From Prostheceraeus crozeri (lineage: Eukaryota; Platyhelminthes; Polycladida; Euryleptidae), in contig CAJQUW010008996.1 of NCBI GenBank assembly GCA_907163375.1, positions 377,001 through 441,000 of the forward strand: a DNA stretch of 64,000 nt, in the 5' to 3' direction. The notes under the pieces are model-generated. The model worked only from the letters and a program-made list of their open reading frames with translations, was not told where the DNA came from and made no database searches. Positions 30,547 to 42,654 of the stretch are shown one piece after another. A program made the position numbers and the translations under genes. The stretch's first letter is position 1, and each line of letters starts with the position of its first letter.

Positions 30547-30560
30547 TATAATATATTTAT
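30547..30560 (+). promoter_or_regulatory. Candidate TATA box of the lectin gene
   Basis: TATAATATATTTAT lies about 50 bases before the signal-peptide ATG at 30,608, a plausible core promoter with a short leader. AT-rich sequence makes chance possible. Confidence 0.35.
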
Positions 30561-30607
30561 TACGTGGTGTCAAAATTGGTTAGTATTCTTGGTCCCACGC
30601 AATCACA

Positions 30608-30680
30608 ATGTGGGCAATTCTTTCTACCTTGCTTGCGTCGATCTTAGTCAGTCAGTGCTTTGCTGATGAATGTAGTCAAA
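30608..30680 (+). CDS. Multi-CTLD secreted protein, exon 1 (signal peptide)
   Basis: ATG 30,608 encodes MWAILSTLLASILVSQCFAD, a clear signal peptide with a hydrophobic core and likely cleavage after CFA. The exon ends at AAA|GTAAGT, phase 1 (73 coding bases). This is the start of a host gene that spans at least 30 kb on the plus strand and encodes three C-type-lectin-like domains, each split over two exons. Such proteins are secreted and often act in recognition or immunity in invertebrates. Function is inferred from fold only. No homologue is named. Confidence 0.7.
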
Positions 30681-30744
30681 GTAAGTCGGTTTGTGAATTA
30701 AGCACTGAAAGCGTCAATTTCATCAATTTCCGTTCGCATTGCAG

Positions 30745-30762
30745 CGCCAATCGGGACAACGA
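30745..30762 (+). CDS. Multi-CTLD protein, exon 2 (18-bp microexon)
   Basis: Between the acceptor TTCGCATTGCAG and the donor CGA|GTAAGT lie 18 bases encoding TPIGT plus split codons, phase 1 on both sides. It keeps exon 1 and exon 3 in frame and could also be skipped without changing frame, giving two possible isoforms. Confidence 0.6.
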
Positions 30763-33700
30763 GTAAGTCACATTCAAGTTATATTTTAATCAAGGCTAAT
30801 TTAGTAGTAGCTAAATAGCTTCTACAGCTAATGATAACTTTTAGCATTTTGGAGTATTTTCTTCATGATTGTTTTCCTTATTCTTCTTCCTATTTCTTCC
30901 TTGTGGCCATGCTGTTGTTCATCCCACTATTATTCTTTTTGCGTTGGGTGAAGCAAGAATGCAGGGTGTACTTGCTTTTTCTCATGTTTGATCCGAAAAA
31001 TATTTGAGCCAAGGTATCTCTCCAACGCAAAGCTACAGTGCCGATGATCCCAAATAAAATAGGAGACAAGCTGCTTAACAAGAAAGTTTCCGTATCATGC
31101 CACAGCTGCTTACTGTATGCAGACAGGGTATTGGGCAAGGCTTCATTAAATGTATGTGCTTTAGAAACGGAACTATTAGCTAATCAATGAGTGTCACTGC
31201 AACTCGAAATAGATTTCCACCAAATCCACAATTCATTGCATCTATAAGCTCTGCATAAACCTTCCCATATAGTGAAATTATTGAAGGATCTGTAATAATT
31301 TTACAATAGATAGGTTGAGGAATACACAATGCTTCCAAAATTCGTGCAGCCTAGAATGTACGATTCTGGAAACTTTGTTTGAGATAAAGTAAGTGAGAAC
31401 TACATGTCTAAGTTGCCGGTAATCATTTTTTAGCTGTTTAAAGAACAGTTCGTAATATTTACATCACAAACTATACGTGTAGATTAGGTATATGACTATT
31501 TGACGTTTTTCTCTGATTCTTTTTCCTGTAGCAGGAATGAATGAACTATAATCACTACTAATTCCATTGAAATATAAAAAAGGTCACGCACAAATCACTT
31601 TGAAAATCTGAAAATCGCTTTTCCCCCATTTGTAACTATTTTCCGTAGTCCTAAGTTGCGATAAATTTGACTTCGTTTGTGATCAACACATATTTGTGTC
31701 AATCAATCTAAAAGTTATGTGTAGCGAACCAAAACTAAGAACTCACTTACATTGCATTAGAGCTCACTGTATCGCATTCCTGGAAAAATGGTTTGCATTG
31801 AGGTTCGAAGCTATCAACTGACGGATTATTTCTGGCTGATCGAAAATGTCTTTCATTTTGAGCTTCATTCAGGATTTCTGGAATAAAATTCATTTGAAAT
31901 TCAAAAACACCTCATTTTTGCATGTCCACACGAAAAGTACATTTTTTAGATTGCTGGAAAACAGGGAAACAAAAAGATATTTAAGCAGACTTTGGCTCAA
32001 AGAGCAACTGACACCCTTGAATCAAAGAAATAACAAGATTTGAGAGATAAAAATCATTGAAATCAGAGCTAGGTCAGCATATGGCTGTCCACAACTTTCT
32101 CCGTCATCACATCGACGGGATCAATTCAAATGAAACTGCACATGTAGGATGTCTAACTGGTCTTAAAAGTCGCTTAACAAATGCGCATTGATAATGTATC
32201 ATTTTTCTTGAAAAAATCCATATTTTCTCTAAAATGGGAGTCACAATTCGTCGTCACATCGGCGGCTTTAAATGTGATCTCCTTATCAGAAGAAGTGCTC
32301 AATAAATCTAATATTTTCATGATAAATAGCCTGCCCTTAGACTTCCATAATGGCACAATTAGATTTGACATTCGATCTTTTGACTTTGCTCTGTGCTTCA
32401 AAAATAGCACAAACTGTCATGATATCGATGCCGTCCATATTATGATTTTCAGCGTCGATTCGATGATGGAAATTTAAGTCGCACTGATTGACATAATATC
32501 CTTGGGAGATACTTGATGTACCAACGATGCAAGTGCCTTATGAAGTTATAAGTAGATCTGGAACGACTAGCCAATATTCAAAAATGTTGATTATGATTGA
32601 GATTATGATTAAAGTGTACAAAAGTTTGACTATGATCATGATTGATTGAAGTGTTGAAGAATGAGATTATGATTAAGGAAGCTATAGGCTTGATTATGAT
32701 TATGATTCATTAGGCTGTTCAAAATTGCGATTATGATTAATGTGGTCAGACGCTTCATTATAAGCGCTGGATGGGTTGAATATGATGTTTATTACGGTTT
32801 TCAGACACTCTGTCGAGTCAATGTTAGTTTTAGTGCGTTTAAGTAATAATTTGAATCGTGATAAAAATGATTAATACTGTGCAGTGATGGCAGTTTTTAT
32901 TTAAACCCATTTTCTTGTTCAATTAATAACCTTACTGAATTAGTATTACTGTTATTGTTCGATTTTGTTCAGCGACATCATAGCGTACAAATTGACGAAA
33001 ATATTGAATCCAGTAGACAATTGAGTATGTTTTGATTAGCTAAGGAACACGTGAAGAAAAAACATCGGAGGGAAGATGTTCCATGACGAGGCGTGAACGC
33101 ATGTTCTTGGCTGTGTATCAATAACTGACACTCTCGACGACATTGTGCACTTTCAGTCTTACGTATACGTAAGTGGACAAATCCAAAAAACTCCTAATTC
33201 ATTCATTGTCTTTGGTCAATCAGAGACATGCAATGGTTTCATTTTTTAGAACAATACATTGAACTTTAAGTTGATGCTAGATCTATCTAGTCCATATGCA
33301 TTTTAGATGCAGTTGTCATTGACCTTTGATAACGACGTGCTCAAAGTTCGAAAATGGTGTAAATTCGTATGTCCACAGCTTCAAGTACTAATTCTCGGTG
33401 TGCATATGTCATTGCTACTATCGAGTTAGAGATTACCAAAATGTGTTAAAATGCTGCTAAAGACACGCAGTTATCCGAAATATATTTAATTCGGAGCATG
33501 AATATCTAATTTTTGCGAAAATTGATAACATGTGCCTGTCCACAGTTTCAAATGTCACATAACCGACGCCATATTTGTCACATAACCGATGTTCAGATAT
33601 TAATCATATCAATAGCTAGAAAACTTCATTTTGAGACTGAGATGCGTGGATACATCCACAGAATAATATATTGCCACATCAATGTTATTAATCAATGATT

Positions 33701-33780
33701 TGCTGAACAAGGAACAATATTGTTAGAATATTGTAGAATGTATAATAATATAGAATATAATGATATTGTTAGAATGTATA
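30763..33780. other. Intron 2, first part: no gene recognised
   Basis: AT-rich intron. A cluster of GATTATGATT-like units occupies about 32,585-32,765. Two TGTCACATAACCGA units lie at about 33,555-33,590, related to the minisatellite at 35,903. No exon is needed here because phase passes directly from exon 2 to exon 3. Confidence 0.5.
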
Positions 33781-33789
33781 GTGTATATA

Positions 33790-33795
<6 letters not shown>

Positions 33796-33862
<67 letters not shown>
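33796..33862. repeat. (TA)n-(GA)n microsatellite
   Basis: An AT run of roughly 40 bases passes into GAGAGA for about 27 bases. A further (TA)n run lies at about 35,300-35,356. These two runs flank the inverted Penelope pair. Confidence 0.9.
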
Positions 33863-33863
<1 letters not shown>

Positions 33864-34085
33864 AATTAGAGAATGTTCAAAAATGGACTGAATATAAAGA
33901 AGATCAAGAATCAATCAAAGAAAAACTCAAAAGACTGCCCAAACCGGTTTCAACAGTCTGTCTGGCTTCTCACGGGCAAATGTATTGAATGCAAATGAAA
34001 GATATCACTAAGGTGACACAAAATGATGAGATCATATAGATTACTGAAATCTAGGAATTTATGCACATGAACATAGTAAACAATA

Positions 34086-34547
34086 TCACTTAATTAATCT
34101 GTTCAATGAAGGCTTGAGAATTTTAATACATAGATTTTCTTTGTCCTCACGAGTATATTTATCACTGTTATTTGGCAGCTTCAATATGGGCATAGCATGG
34201 AATGGAGGGTCAAAGTCCTTAGCACATGATGACACATGTTCACTTACATGTAGTGTTCTGTAATTTTGGCCACGGATCTGCTGGCGGTGGACTCTGATGC
34301 GTGATCTAAAAATGTCCCCTGTCTGTCCCACATAAATTTGATGACACCCTAGACATTTCAAGACATAAATTACATCCCTTGAAGCACACGATAAGTTCGA
34401 TTTTATTTGGAAGGTCTTCGTTTCATTATTAAGCAAATAAGAAAAGCAAGCCCCTTCTAGAATGCATCTACAACATTCAAATTTTTTGTCTCCGCACTTT
34501 TTAACTCCAGTTACTGTTGTCCTGTTATTTTTGCGCAATAGATGCAA
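34086..34547 (-). CDS. Penelope GIY-YIG endonuclease fragment (left arm)
   Basis: About 150 codons are open. A Cys cluster (KKFECCRCILEGACF) precedes the GIY-YIG domain: VIYVLKCLGCHQIYVGQTGD, then RSRIRVHRQQ and the catalytic-region Glu (DKENLCIKILKP). The RT part is missing. It belongs to a Penelope family different from the 19.8-22.6 kb element. Without upstream RT it is a non-functional relic of retrotransposition. Confidence 0.8.
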   Translation of the reverse strand: MHLLRKNNRTTVTGVKKCGDKKFECCRCILEGACFSYLLNNETKTFQIKSNLSCASRDVIYVLKCLGCHQIYVGQTGDIFRSRIRVHRQQIRGQNYRTLHVSEHVSSCAKDFDPPFHAMPILKLPNNSDKYTREDKENLCIKILKPSLNRLIK

Positions 34548-34607
34548 AAGTGAAGGTGGCTGACGTTTTCATCATTAAAGCTAAGCTCTCCTTTCGATAA
34601 ATATGAT

Positions 34608-35102
34608 TTGATCAACACTTTCCGTCAGCCACCTTCACTTTTGCATCGATTGCGCAAAAATAACAGGACAACAGTAACTGGAGTTAAAAAGTGCGGAGAC
34701 AAAAAATTTGAATGTTGTAGATGCATTCTAGAAGGGGCTTGCTTTTCTTATTTGCTTAATAATGAAACGAAGACCTTCCAAATAAAATCGAACTTATCGT
34801 GTGCCTCAAGGGATGTAATTTATGTCTTGAAATGTCTAGGGTGTCAACAAATTTATGTGGGACAGACTGGGGACATTTTTAGATCACGCATCAGAGTCCA
34901 CCGCCAGCAGATCCGTGACCAAAATTACAGAACACTACATGTAAGTGAACATGTGTCATCATGTGCTAAGGACTTTGACCCTCCATTCCATGCTATGCCC
35001 ATATTGAAGCTGCCAAATAACAGTGATAAATATACTCGTGAGGACAAAGAAAATCTATGTATTAAAATTCTCAAGCCTTCATTGAACAGATTAATTAAGT
35101 GA
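34608..35102 (+). CDS. Penelope GIY-YIG endonuclease fragment (right arm)
   Basis: This mirrors the left-arm ORF almost residue for residue. It has GCQQIYVGQTGD where the left copy has GCHQIYVGQTGD, and RDQN for RGQN. The first codons (MINTFRQPPSLLHR) come partly from the spacer. Both copies remain open, so the pair formed recently. Confidence 0.8.
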   Translation: MINTFRQPPSLLHRLRKNNRTTVTGVKKCGDKKFECCRCILEGACFSYLLNNETKTFQIKSNLSCASRDVIYVLKCLGCQQIYVGQTGDIFRSRIRVHRQQIRDQNYRTLHVSEHVSSCAKDFDPPFHAMPILKLPNNSDKYTREDKENLCIKILKPSLNRLIK

Positions 35103-35301
35103 TATTGTTTACTATGTTCATGTGCATAAATTCCTAGATTTCAGTAATCTATATGATCTCATCATTTTGTGTCACCTTAGTGATATCTTTCATTTGCATT
35201 CAATACATTTGCCCGTGAGAAGCCAGACAGACTGGTGAAACCGGTTTGGGCAGTCTTTTGAGTTTTTCTTTGATTGATTCCGAGGGACATTATCTTATTT
35301 A

Positions 35302-35356
<55 letters not shown>

Positions 35357-35358
<2 letters not shown>

Positions 35359-35900
35359 GATATAAGAAATATTGCGAACTGTTGGGTGACTACACACTCA
35401 ATCCTGCTTTTCCTGACCGTTGAAATCATTTTCTCATAAAGTTTGAATACAGAATCTATTAATACTATCATCAGATGATATCATCATATAAATGCTACGA
35501 GTATCTATCAGATGGCATTTTCTCTTCCATTTTTATACAGATCTAATTTTTGTACAGTACTACGTTTGCTATTTCATTCTATCAACAGTTTCTGCATTAA
35601 TATATGCTTACTGACAAGTAAATTATCTCAAAGACTTTCAATCAATTTGTTATGATGCGATGCATGTATAGCATTGTTCAAAACAGCAACGACATGCTCA
35701 AAAAAGAATGATACTGAATTATTGGTCTTGGACAATCGGCATGCTGGTATACTAGGCCTATATGAACTTTTGATGACCAACTTAGATAATGTAAAAATAT
35801 TTGAGCAAGTTGACCTGTAATATTGGAGTAATATCATCTCATGTAATTCATTACATAATATTTCATTGCAATTCCACGTCATTCGTTGAATGTCTGCATC
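35357..35900. other. Intron 2, nothing recognised
   Basis: No coding or repeat signal beyond AT-rich sequence. Confidence 0.4.
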
Positions 35901-35902
35901 GT

Positions 35903-35965
35903 TGTCACATAGCCAACGCCATGTGTCACATAACCAACGCCATGTGTCACATAACCGACGCCATG
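35903..35965 (+). repeat. Minisatellite, three 21-bp units
   Basis: Units TGTCACATAACCAACGCCATG repeat three times with one or two changes each. Related single units occur at about 33,555-33,590. Confidence 0.85.
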
Positions 35966-35969
35966 ATTT

Positions 35970-36960
35970 CAACTATGGTGATTTTTTAACAAATTACACA
36001 CAAATGTTGTGGTTCTCACATACTCAAGATTGATCTATGATGGAACACACATTATTTAATGTAACATTTAATGAAATCCGGGACAAAAATTTTCTAAGAC
36101 AAACAAAAATTGCTTCAAATTAGGAGCTTTTTTGATTTGCTCAAGTACTATATATAGTCTAGCTGTCAATCTGCCATCGGCGGCCCAGTTCTGATCTCAA
36201 CTGATGTTCGGATGACTAAGATAAAATTTAATCAAATTTGCTGATTAATTAACGTGATTTTGATTATGATTAGTGATTGATTAAATTTTCGGGACATTGA
36301 TTATGATTGAGATTAATAATTGAACTAAATTTGAATGACGTGATTATGATTAGCATCAAAAAGTTAATTGATTAAGATTTTGAATGATTAAATGATTGAT
36401 TAATCCAGCTCTAGTTACAAGTGTAGCGACTGGAAAACCAAGGCGCGGATTTCCCTGTTTCTACACCTACACCTTGCAAACAGTTCCTGTGCATCAATCG
36501 AGTGGGGTTTAAGTTTCTCTCTCTCCATCTTTCAATCAACGAGTCGCTTCTCTTAAAGGGAGAAAGTGATAAAAGAAGGAGCCGTTTTATTGATCACAAA
36601 CTCCGGTGCAATTCTGAAGATTTTTTACAGATAATCTATATTAAATGGGGTATCAGAATCTGAGAACGAGATAACAAGATGAGGATAACGGAAAGCACAG
36701 GAGAGAACAGCAACTGTCATGGCAGCTGGCATTGATGATCAAACTATACGAGTAATTGTGGAACTTGAGTTTTAAGTAGACTACCTAATTCATTTTAATA
36801 CAATGCATCCAACTGATATTAATGTAAAAATCAATATTCTCTAGAGTCTTGCATAGCCTACTGCACGTCAAGTCCAAACATAGGAATCTCTTCAACCTTG
36901 CGAGTATAGGGCTAGGCATAGATAATGCTAATTTTATCAAATCTCCTTTGAAAATAAAAA
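35970..36960. other. Intron 2, nothing coding; GATTATGATT-rich patch
   Basis: About 36,225-36,410 is rich in GATTATGATT/GATTGATTAA units like those at 32.6 kb, so both may be one degraded repeat family. No gene. Confidence 0.4.
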
Positions 36961-36969
36961 ACACAACAT

Positions 36970-37423
36970 AATCGTAATAATAACAATTCCTTTATTCAAT
37001 GAAAAGGAAATCAAAAAGACAATTAAGATAGACTATGCAAGATACAAATTCTCAGTGAAATAACAACTTATAAAATTGACTCAAGTCCATTGTAAATAAT
37101 AATTGAATACACTGTGAAACAATTCCCCCTCCTGCTCGTTAGACCTGCAGGAACAGAAACTCGATTGTCTGCAATTGATGGAACTAATGAGTGTAAGGGA
37201 TGGTCAAGTGAGTTCGCTGACCAGAGTAGCTTCTTGTAGGATGACTTGTACTTATCAAAAAAATGGTACAGCTAGCAAAGGCACACGAACAATCTGAAGA
37301 ACAGATGACACGTCGTGCACGACGAAAAGTTTTATCTACAATATGACAGCAATTAGAATTTAAATGACTAAAGAGAGATGCACAGTACAGAAATATACTT
37401 TCCATCATTGCTTTGTAAAACAA
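36970..37423 (-). pseudogene. LINE 3' end with ORF2 C-terminus
   Basis: The minus strand encodes ESIFLYCASLFSHLNSN and FRRARRVICSSDCSCA, matching the C-terminus of the LINE at 5.9-8.6 kb (VLLYCSPLFGSL; RRARRIICPKLCNC). The plus strand begins with AATAATAACAATTCCTTTATT, the same 3'-end tail as that LINE. It is a severely 5'-truncated copy of the same or a sister family. Confidence 0.65.
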
Positions 37424-37516
37424 CCATAATAAGTTGTAATAATTCCAATACTTTCATCTTTTTCATGCTGCACTCAAATGCTATAGAACTAGTGTTAGAT
37501 TTTGTCAATCACTTCA

Positions 37517-37765
37517 CACTGTAAACTGTAAATCGTAAATATCCTTTAAATTAACAGCTAAAGATGTTTTCACGGTTTTTTACAGTTATTTACAGTCTGA
37601 ACTGTTAATATCCGTGAAAACAGACGTTTTTTATCTGATATGAACGGATGGTAACTGTTACGTCATCACTCATCACGTGGTGACGTCATCACTTTAACAG
37701 ATTTTTACGGATATTTTCTGTGAAGCTTTTCTGTGTTTTTAACGGTGTACAGTTGCATTTTGACA
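37517..37765. repeat. Probable MITE with CACTGTAAACTG end
   Basis: It starts CACTGTAAACTGTAAATCG and contains inverted TTTTCACGG...CCGTGAAAA and a near-palindrome CATCACGTGGTGACGTCATC. The right end is uncertain (near GTGTACAGTTG). It fits the group of CACTGTAAA-ended elements in this window. Confidence 0.4.
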
Positions 37766-37769
37766 CTGT

Positions 37770-39640
37770 GGATTACTGCAATATTGCTATGGTGTTTATC
37801 ATGCGAGTATAAAGATCATGATGATGTGATCGCAAAATAGTAGAGTAGGTTAGAAGGCCTATGTTGAATGCCAACATGAAGCATGATAAAGAGTTTAAGC
37901 TTGCGCATTGTACATTATGGCATATTTGTTGATGAATAGCATTTATGATTATTCATTTCTTGTGTGTGTGTGTGTGTGTGCTAGGGCTACTGTACATGCA
38001 CTTGTCTTCCGTGTCTGTTTTTGGAGAGGCCTAGACCTTTCACAGAGGCAGATGTCTCATCAAGCATACTCAAATTCAAGTCTTCATTGATTCTTTATCA
38101 TCACATTGTTAAGAAAATGTTAACAAATTCGTCGGCAGAGCTTTGGTGACTTTTTTATACGTTGAATGTTGTGTTGGCCTATCACGACTCCGCCTTATAA
38201 AGCAATCACACTACAAACTATCCATGATCTAGGCTACTAAGACAAACCCTGCACAAAACCCAAAATTCAACCATTAAGCAACCAGAAATTTCTCCTAATC
38301 TAATTCTAAATAAATTCTATAACTTATTTTATATTATTATATTTTATATATTTATTTTATATTAGTTTTCGTGTAAACCGCATTGTGAAAATGCAGCAAT
38401 TCGAAGTCGATTTGGCCTAAATGTATCCGACCTATATCCTAGTCATGGCACTTATTCATGGATATCGATGCTCATCCTCAACTAAAACTTGCATGTACCT
38501 ATAACTTTGAAACTGAATCTTCAAAAAATATAATTGTCAAAGGAATCTCATATAGTCTACACTTGCGGCAACCTGTGGAAATGAAAGACTAATACCATAA
38601 TTCCATAAGTCAATAGAATTAATTGGATGTACACTACAAATTCATTATAAAGCATACATATAAATACATGCATGCCTGCATAAATCTACATCAGGGATGA
38701 AACTAATGGAGACAGTTGTGCTCCTCTGTTTGACTTTCAAATTAGTCTAGTTAATTATTTCAAGTAGGCCTAGTCTAGGCCTACCTCAATTCAAGATGTT
38801 TTAATGTGAATATAAGAGAATGACCATAAAGTAAGCAAGTAAATACATTCCCGCTGTTTTCAGCTATTAACTCTTGTTATAGAAACAGTATGACAGCTGG
38901 AAACAGTTCCGAAATTTGAATTTAGAATCGTATCTATTGCAGGCTAATTAAGCCTATTTGTGTTGCACCTTAAGTCTAGACTATCAGCTTACTGAATTCA
39001 TCATGAATACCATGATATGTGAAATTATGAATGGATGCCCTTCACAGACTATTGGAGCATAAAAATTAATAAAAACATGGATGTAATGATGTACATTAAC
39101 TTTCAGTTATCACATCGACACATCAGCGTCATCACATCGACGCCCTCGTATCAGAAACTCGGCTACAGATTTCCTACCAGTAATTAGATTGTGGTTTAGC
39201 ACGCATTTTGTATGTTGTAAGAGCCAAATACAACTATCAGGAGCAAAAGAAAAATTTTCGAGAATTTTTGAGTGGACAGAAAGGGGGACCACTTTTGTTG
39301 GATTTTCACACCATATACACAAATCAACCTGCCCAGAATAATCATTTATCTATATTAAAAACAAATTGCAATATATAAATACATATGTAGAGAGTATAAA
39401 TATACAATTGCAAATATATACAAACATATTGTACATATTACACAAATATATACAATACAATACATAAATATATATACAAATAATTTTTATATTTTATTAC
39501 ATGTGTTATCCGTCAGCGGACTTCAGTTACAATAAGATGAATCGCCCAATGAAGAGCCGCAGACCTTCAGTTGTGTTGCATATTAGTCTGCAATCGGTCG
39601 ACATCTTCTTTTCTTCTTTCACAAGCTAACAGCCGCTTAA
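37770..39640. other. Intron 2, nothing coding
   Basis: A (TG)n run lies at about 37,962-37,980 and AT-rich low-complexity DNA at 38,325-38,365 and 39,360-39,490. No exon or element recognised. Confidence 0.4.
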
Positions 39641-39647
39641 TATTAAC

Positions 39648-39835
39648 AGGCGCAGTGGCCTTGCGGTAGAGTGCTTGCTCCGCGTCCGGGAGACCTGTGC
39701 TCAAGCCATGACCGGTTCGAACCTCTGACTTCTCAAATAGGCAGGCACACTTTGTTTTCTTGCTCAGCGCAAAACAATTAGAGTGGGATGCATAGACTTC
39801 CATCACATGGAGAAAGCGTCTCCCCTAAAATGTAA
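39648..39835 (+). mobile_element. tRNA-derived SINE
   Basis: The head resembles a tRNA gene: GGCGCAGTGGCCTTGCGGTAG with A-box-like TTGCGGTAGAGTG and a perfect B box GGTTCGAAC at about 39,713. Spacing of A to B box fits RNA polymerase III promoters. A non-tRNA body follows (CAGCGCAAAACAATTAGAG...). It is not a functional tRNA because the cloverleaf arms do not close. Confidence 0.6.
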
Positions 39836-40068
39836 ACAGAATCTTTATGAATTTTGTACATTAATTTATTGTACTAGAAGAATGTTGACTATGTACATGC
39901 TTTTCAATTGCGCATATTAAGGGATATCAGCTGCAGGGAATCATCGATTTTCCGGAAGACTTGAGGCAAAGGGCTGGCCAATGATCCGGATTACGACGCC
40001 CTGCTAGTATATTTGCATTAATCTATACATGCGACAACTTTATCTAAATTAGATTATTATATTTTCAG

Positions 40069-40297
40069 AAAAAGGTTTCCAAGTCATTGTTGGTCTCTTT
40101 ACTCACCAACAAGCTATAGAAAAATGCGAAAGAGAAGGTGGGAAGATTGCTCGCATCCGGGGTGCTCTTGAACAAGCAGCACTGGAAGCTGCTTTGATGG
40201 AAGTTCCCCACGTCCAACGAAAAGCCTGGATTGGACTTAGAAGGATCAACGGAGCTACGATCCTATTTGACCTTTCGGACAAATGGTTCAGATTCCA
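40069..40297 (+). CDS. Multi-CTLD protein, exon 3 (CTLD1, first half)
   Basis: The acceptor TATTTTCAG leads into GFQVIVGLFTHQQAIEKCER, then EGGKIARIRG, a helix, and RKAWIGLRRI...DKWFRF: strand, helix alpha-1 with the first canonical Cys, and the WIGL hallmark of C-type-lectin folds. The exon starts in phase 1 and ends at CCA|GTGAGT in phase 2. No nonsense codon is present. Confidence 0.75.
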
Positions 40298-40547
40298 GTG
40301 AGTACATGCGTAAAATCAAATGACAACCGACAAACAGCCAATCAAGAACACGATGACACCACTGCTGTGCGGAAAAATCTTGTCCTCTAAATCTGTGAAG
40401 GCAGACTGCCATGATATGAAAATTGAAGACATTAATGTAGGACATTAGAGGGTGCGTAGGTGCCTGAAAATGTCCTACATTGTTGCTCGAAAATATCTAA
40501 GTTAATATTATTGTGTGTAATTGAAATGGCGTGGGCAGCAATGCATA
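40298..40547. other. Start of intron 3, nothing recognised
   Basis: No coding or repeat signal seen. Confidence 0.3.
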
Positions 40548-41350
40548 ATAGTCCGGCAGCCAGAACGAGTTTCTGCAGGGAACGAGGCCGAAAATGAGAC
40601 TTTCACAGAATGATGCTCACCCTATCACTACTACGAATCGGTACGTCTGCCGAGTTCTAGTTCTTGTCAGACACGATCAAAGAAAAACACAGTAAATCCA
40701 ATGGGACGCAGATTGGAGTTTTTGGTTAAAATCAGATTTCCTATGTTTTCGTTTATCAAGTGGAGAGTATTAAGTCTAGAGTCACAATTTTTGACAAGGA
40801 ATCAATGTTATCATGCTTCTGATGGGCAATGTATTTGAGAATGTGATTGGAAGTGGATAAAGTTGCTCAAAGTGTTTGTGTTTGCCGACATTAAGAGGCT
40901 CGCCAAATTTAAATGTGCTTTGCTTTACAGACAGGGGTGCATGAACATAAAAGGAAATGACCTGAAGACATTCCATGCCAAAAAATTATCACTCTGGGCT
41001 TAGTGATTTTCGTTTAATTAGAGAAAACAGACTAAATTTCATTTTAGCCAAAAACTGCAATCTGTGTCCCATTGGACTTCCATGATCGTGTCTGACAAGA
41101 AGAAGAACTCACTAGAACTCGTATAGGTAAATGTTTACGGAAAATACTCCAACTGTTATTAACTTTCTCTTTATTGATGCAGACGTTTCGGTGGCTGCTG
41201 CGCACCTTGATCACTGCCGATTACAGAATGGAACTCACTAAAACTCGGCAGACGCGCGGATTAGTAGTAGGCATTAGGTGTACATCATTCTATGAAAGTC
41301 TCATTTTCGGCCTCGTTCCCTGCAGAAACTCATGCTGGCTGCCGGACTAT
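40548..41350. repeat. GTCCGGCAG element with long inverted arms
   Basis: It begins ATAGTCCGGCAGCC and ends GGCTGCCGGACTAT. Arms of over 200 bp match in inverted order (GCAGGGAACGAGGCCGA; GTCTGCCGAGTT; CCAATGGGACGCAGATT). The right arm is interrupted by about 115 bp flanked by two AACTCACTA copies (about 41,106 and 41,222). The core at 40,800-40,960 matches 62,640-62,800. No transposase. Confidence 0.65.
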
Positions 41351-41351
41351 A

Positions 41352-42300
41352 ACTGCGAGCATATTTGAGAGGACAGCAATGACTAGACGAGGCTGGCAGT
41401 CATTGCTGTCCGAATTCAAGCATGCTCACAGTTGAATTGATTCTATGGTAAAATCATTGCGGTGAGGATTACATGATACATGTACATATAGAATATGCAA
41501 TACATAGATATCATGTTACAATGCTATGAATACACATGTAGATATACGCTAATTGTCAGTTCTAGTCTACGAGATTGCTACTTTATAGCATTCCACGAGT
41601 TATACATGTATATCTTAAATGTAAAGTTCACGTTTTGTAAACCCAATATTTTAGCCACAGGAGCCATGAAATAATTTACCAACACCTTTTTCGATATTTT
41701 TTGATTTCCACCTCTAACTATATGAATTTTGAGTTTGAAGTTGATTTGCAACTTCAGTAGTTTGCCCGTTCAGGAAATATGCTAGAGTAATTATGTTAAT
41801 TGATACTCCCATACTTTTTACCTCTTCATGATGACTAATATTACGGATGCTCTATACATACTACTTATAAATACACATTCATAAATAAATAACTGAGCGA
41901 ATTACGCACCGAGTAATTCTCTAGTATTCGCCGATGTTGTTCTGAAAGATTTAGTGATATAATTATTGATACATGAAGCTATAAATCTTACTGATATGAT
42001 TCAGACAAATATTTTTTCTACAAATACTTTTGCGATAACTAAATTTTAAATGCTATTTGTAGTGACAAGAGCCGTTTGAAATGCAAAATCGACAACATCA
42101 CCAGATGGAGCATGCTATAAACAAGTTTTACTGTATTTTAGATGCAATTGCGATTCTTTTGAAAAATGACTGCTAGAATTTTAAAATGCTATTTATAGTA
42201 ACAGGATCAACTTGGAATGGAAAACTGATACCACCATCGCACAATCATTTATGTTGTGCCATATAATTCAATGATTTAGAAGATCTTAGGAGCACCTAAT
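41352..42300. other. Intron 3, nothing recognised
   Basis: AT-rich, no gene or clear repeat. Confidence 0.3.
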
Positions 42301-42654
42301 GCAGGGTGTCCATATAGAAACCGGACGATTTCTCAGATTGAATAGATATCGTCCTAATACGACTTTTTAGATACTTTGGAATGCGCGATTCTGTTTTCTA
42401 GTAAAGAATTTCTTCATGCAATAATCATTTGTTTCAAACAATCATGTTTTTGACAATGAAGTCAAATGAACGCATGGTCAGAGACTTTTAACTAAAAGAC
42501 CAGCTTTGATCCGTGTAATTTCTTTATTCTACGTCAAAAATAGAGAGGAAAATCATTTCTTTCCAAGGACATAGGGAAAATGTGCACCATTCATTACTAA
42601 ACAGACACCCACTCGTACATCGAAATTTACAATCAGTCTTTGCAAGACATCAGG

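Larger units (their letters stand above)
33909..35279. mobile_element. Head-to-head inverted pair of Penelope 3' ends
   Basis: Arms 33909-34565 and 34623-35279 are each 657 bp and are nearly identical inverted copies, around a 57-bp spacer. Each carries the GIY-YIG end of a Penelope-like element, 5' truncated at the same point (CGTCAGCCACCTTCAC). The outer ends share GAATCAATCAAAG-type sequence and a CCGGTTT motif. Only scattered base differences separate the arms. Confidence 0.85.

Noticed and set aside
35903-35965. CRISPR-like array
   Set aside because: Units are contiguous 21-bp tandem repeats without spacers, in a eukaryotic intron.
39648-39725. Functional tRNA gene
   Set aside because: A- and B-box-like sequences exist but acceptor and anticodon arms do not pair, and a SINE body follows.
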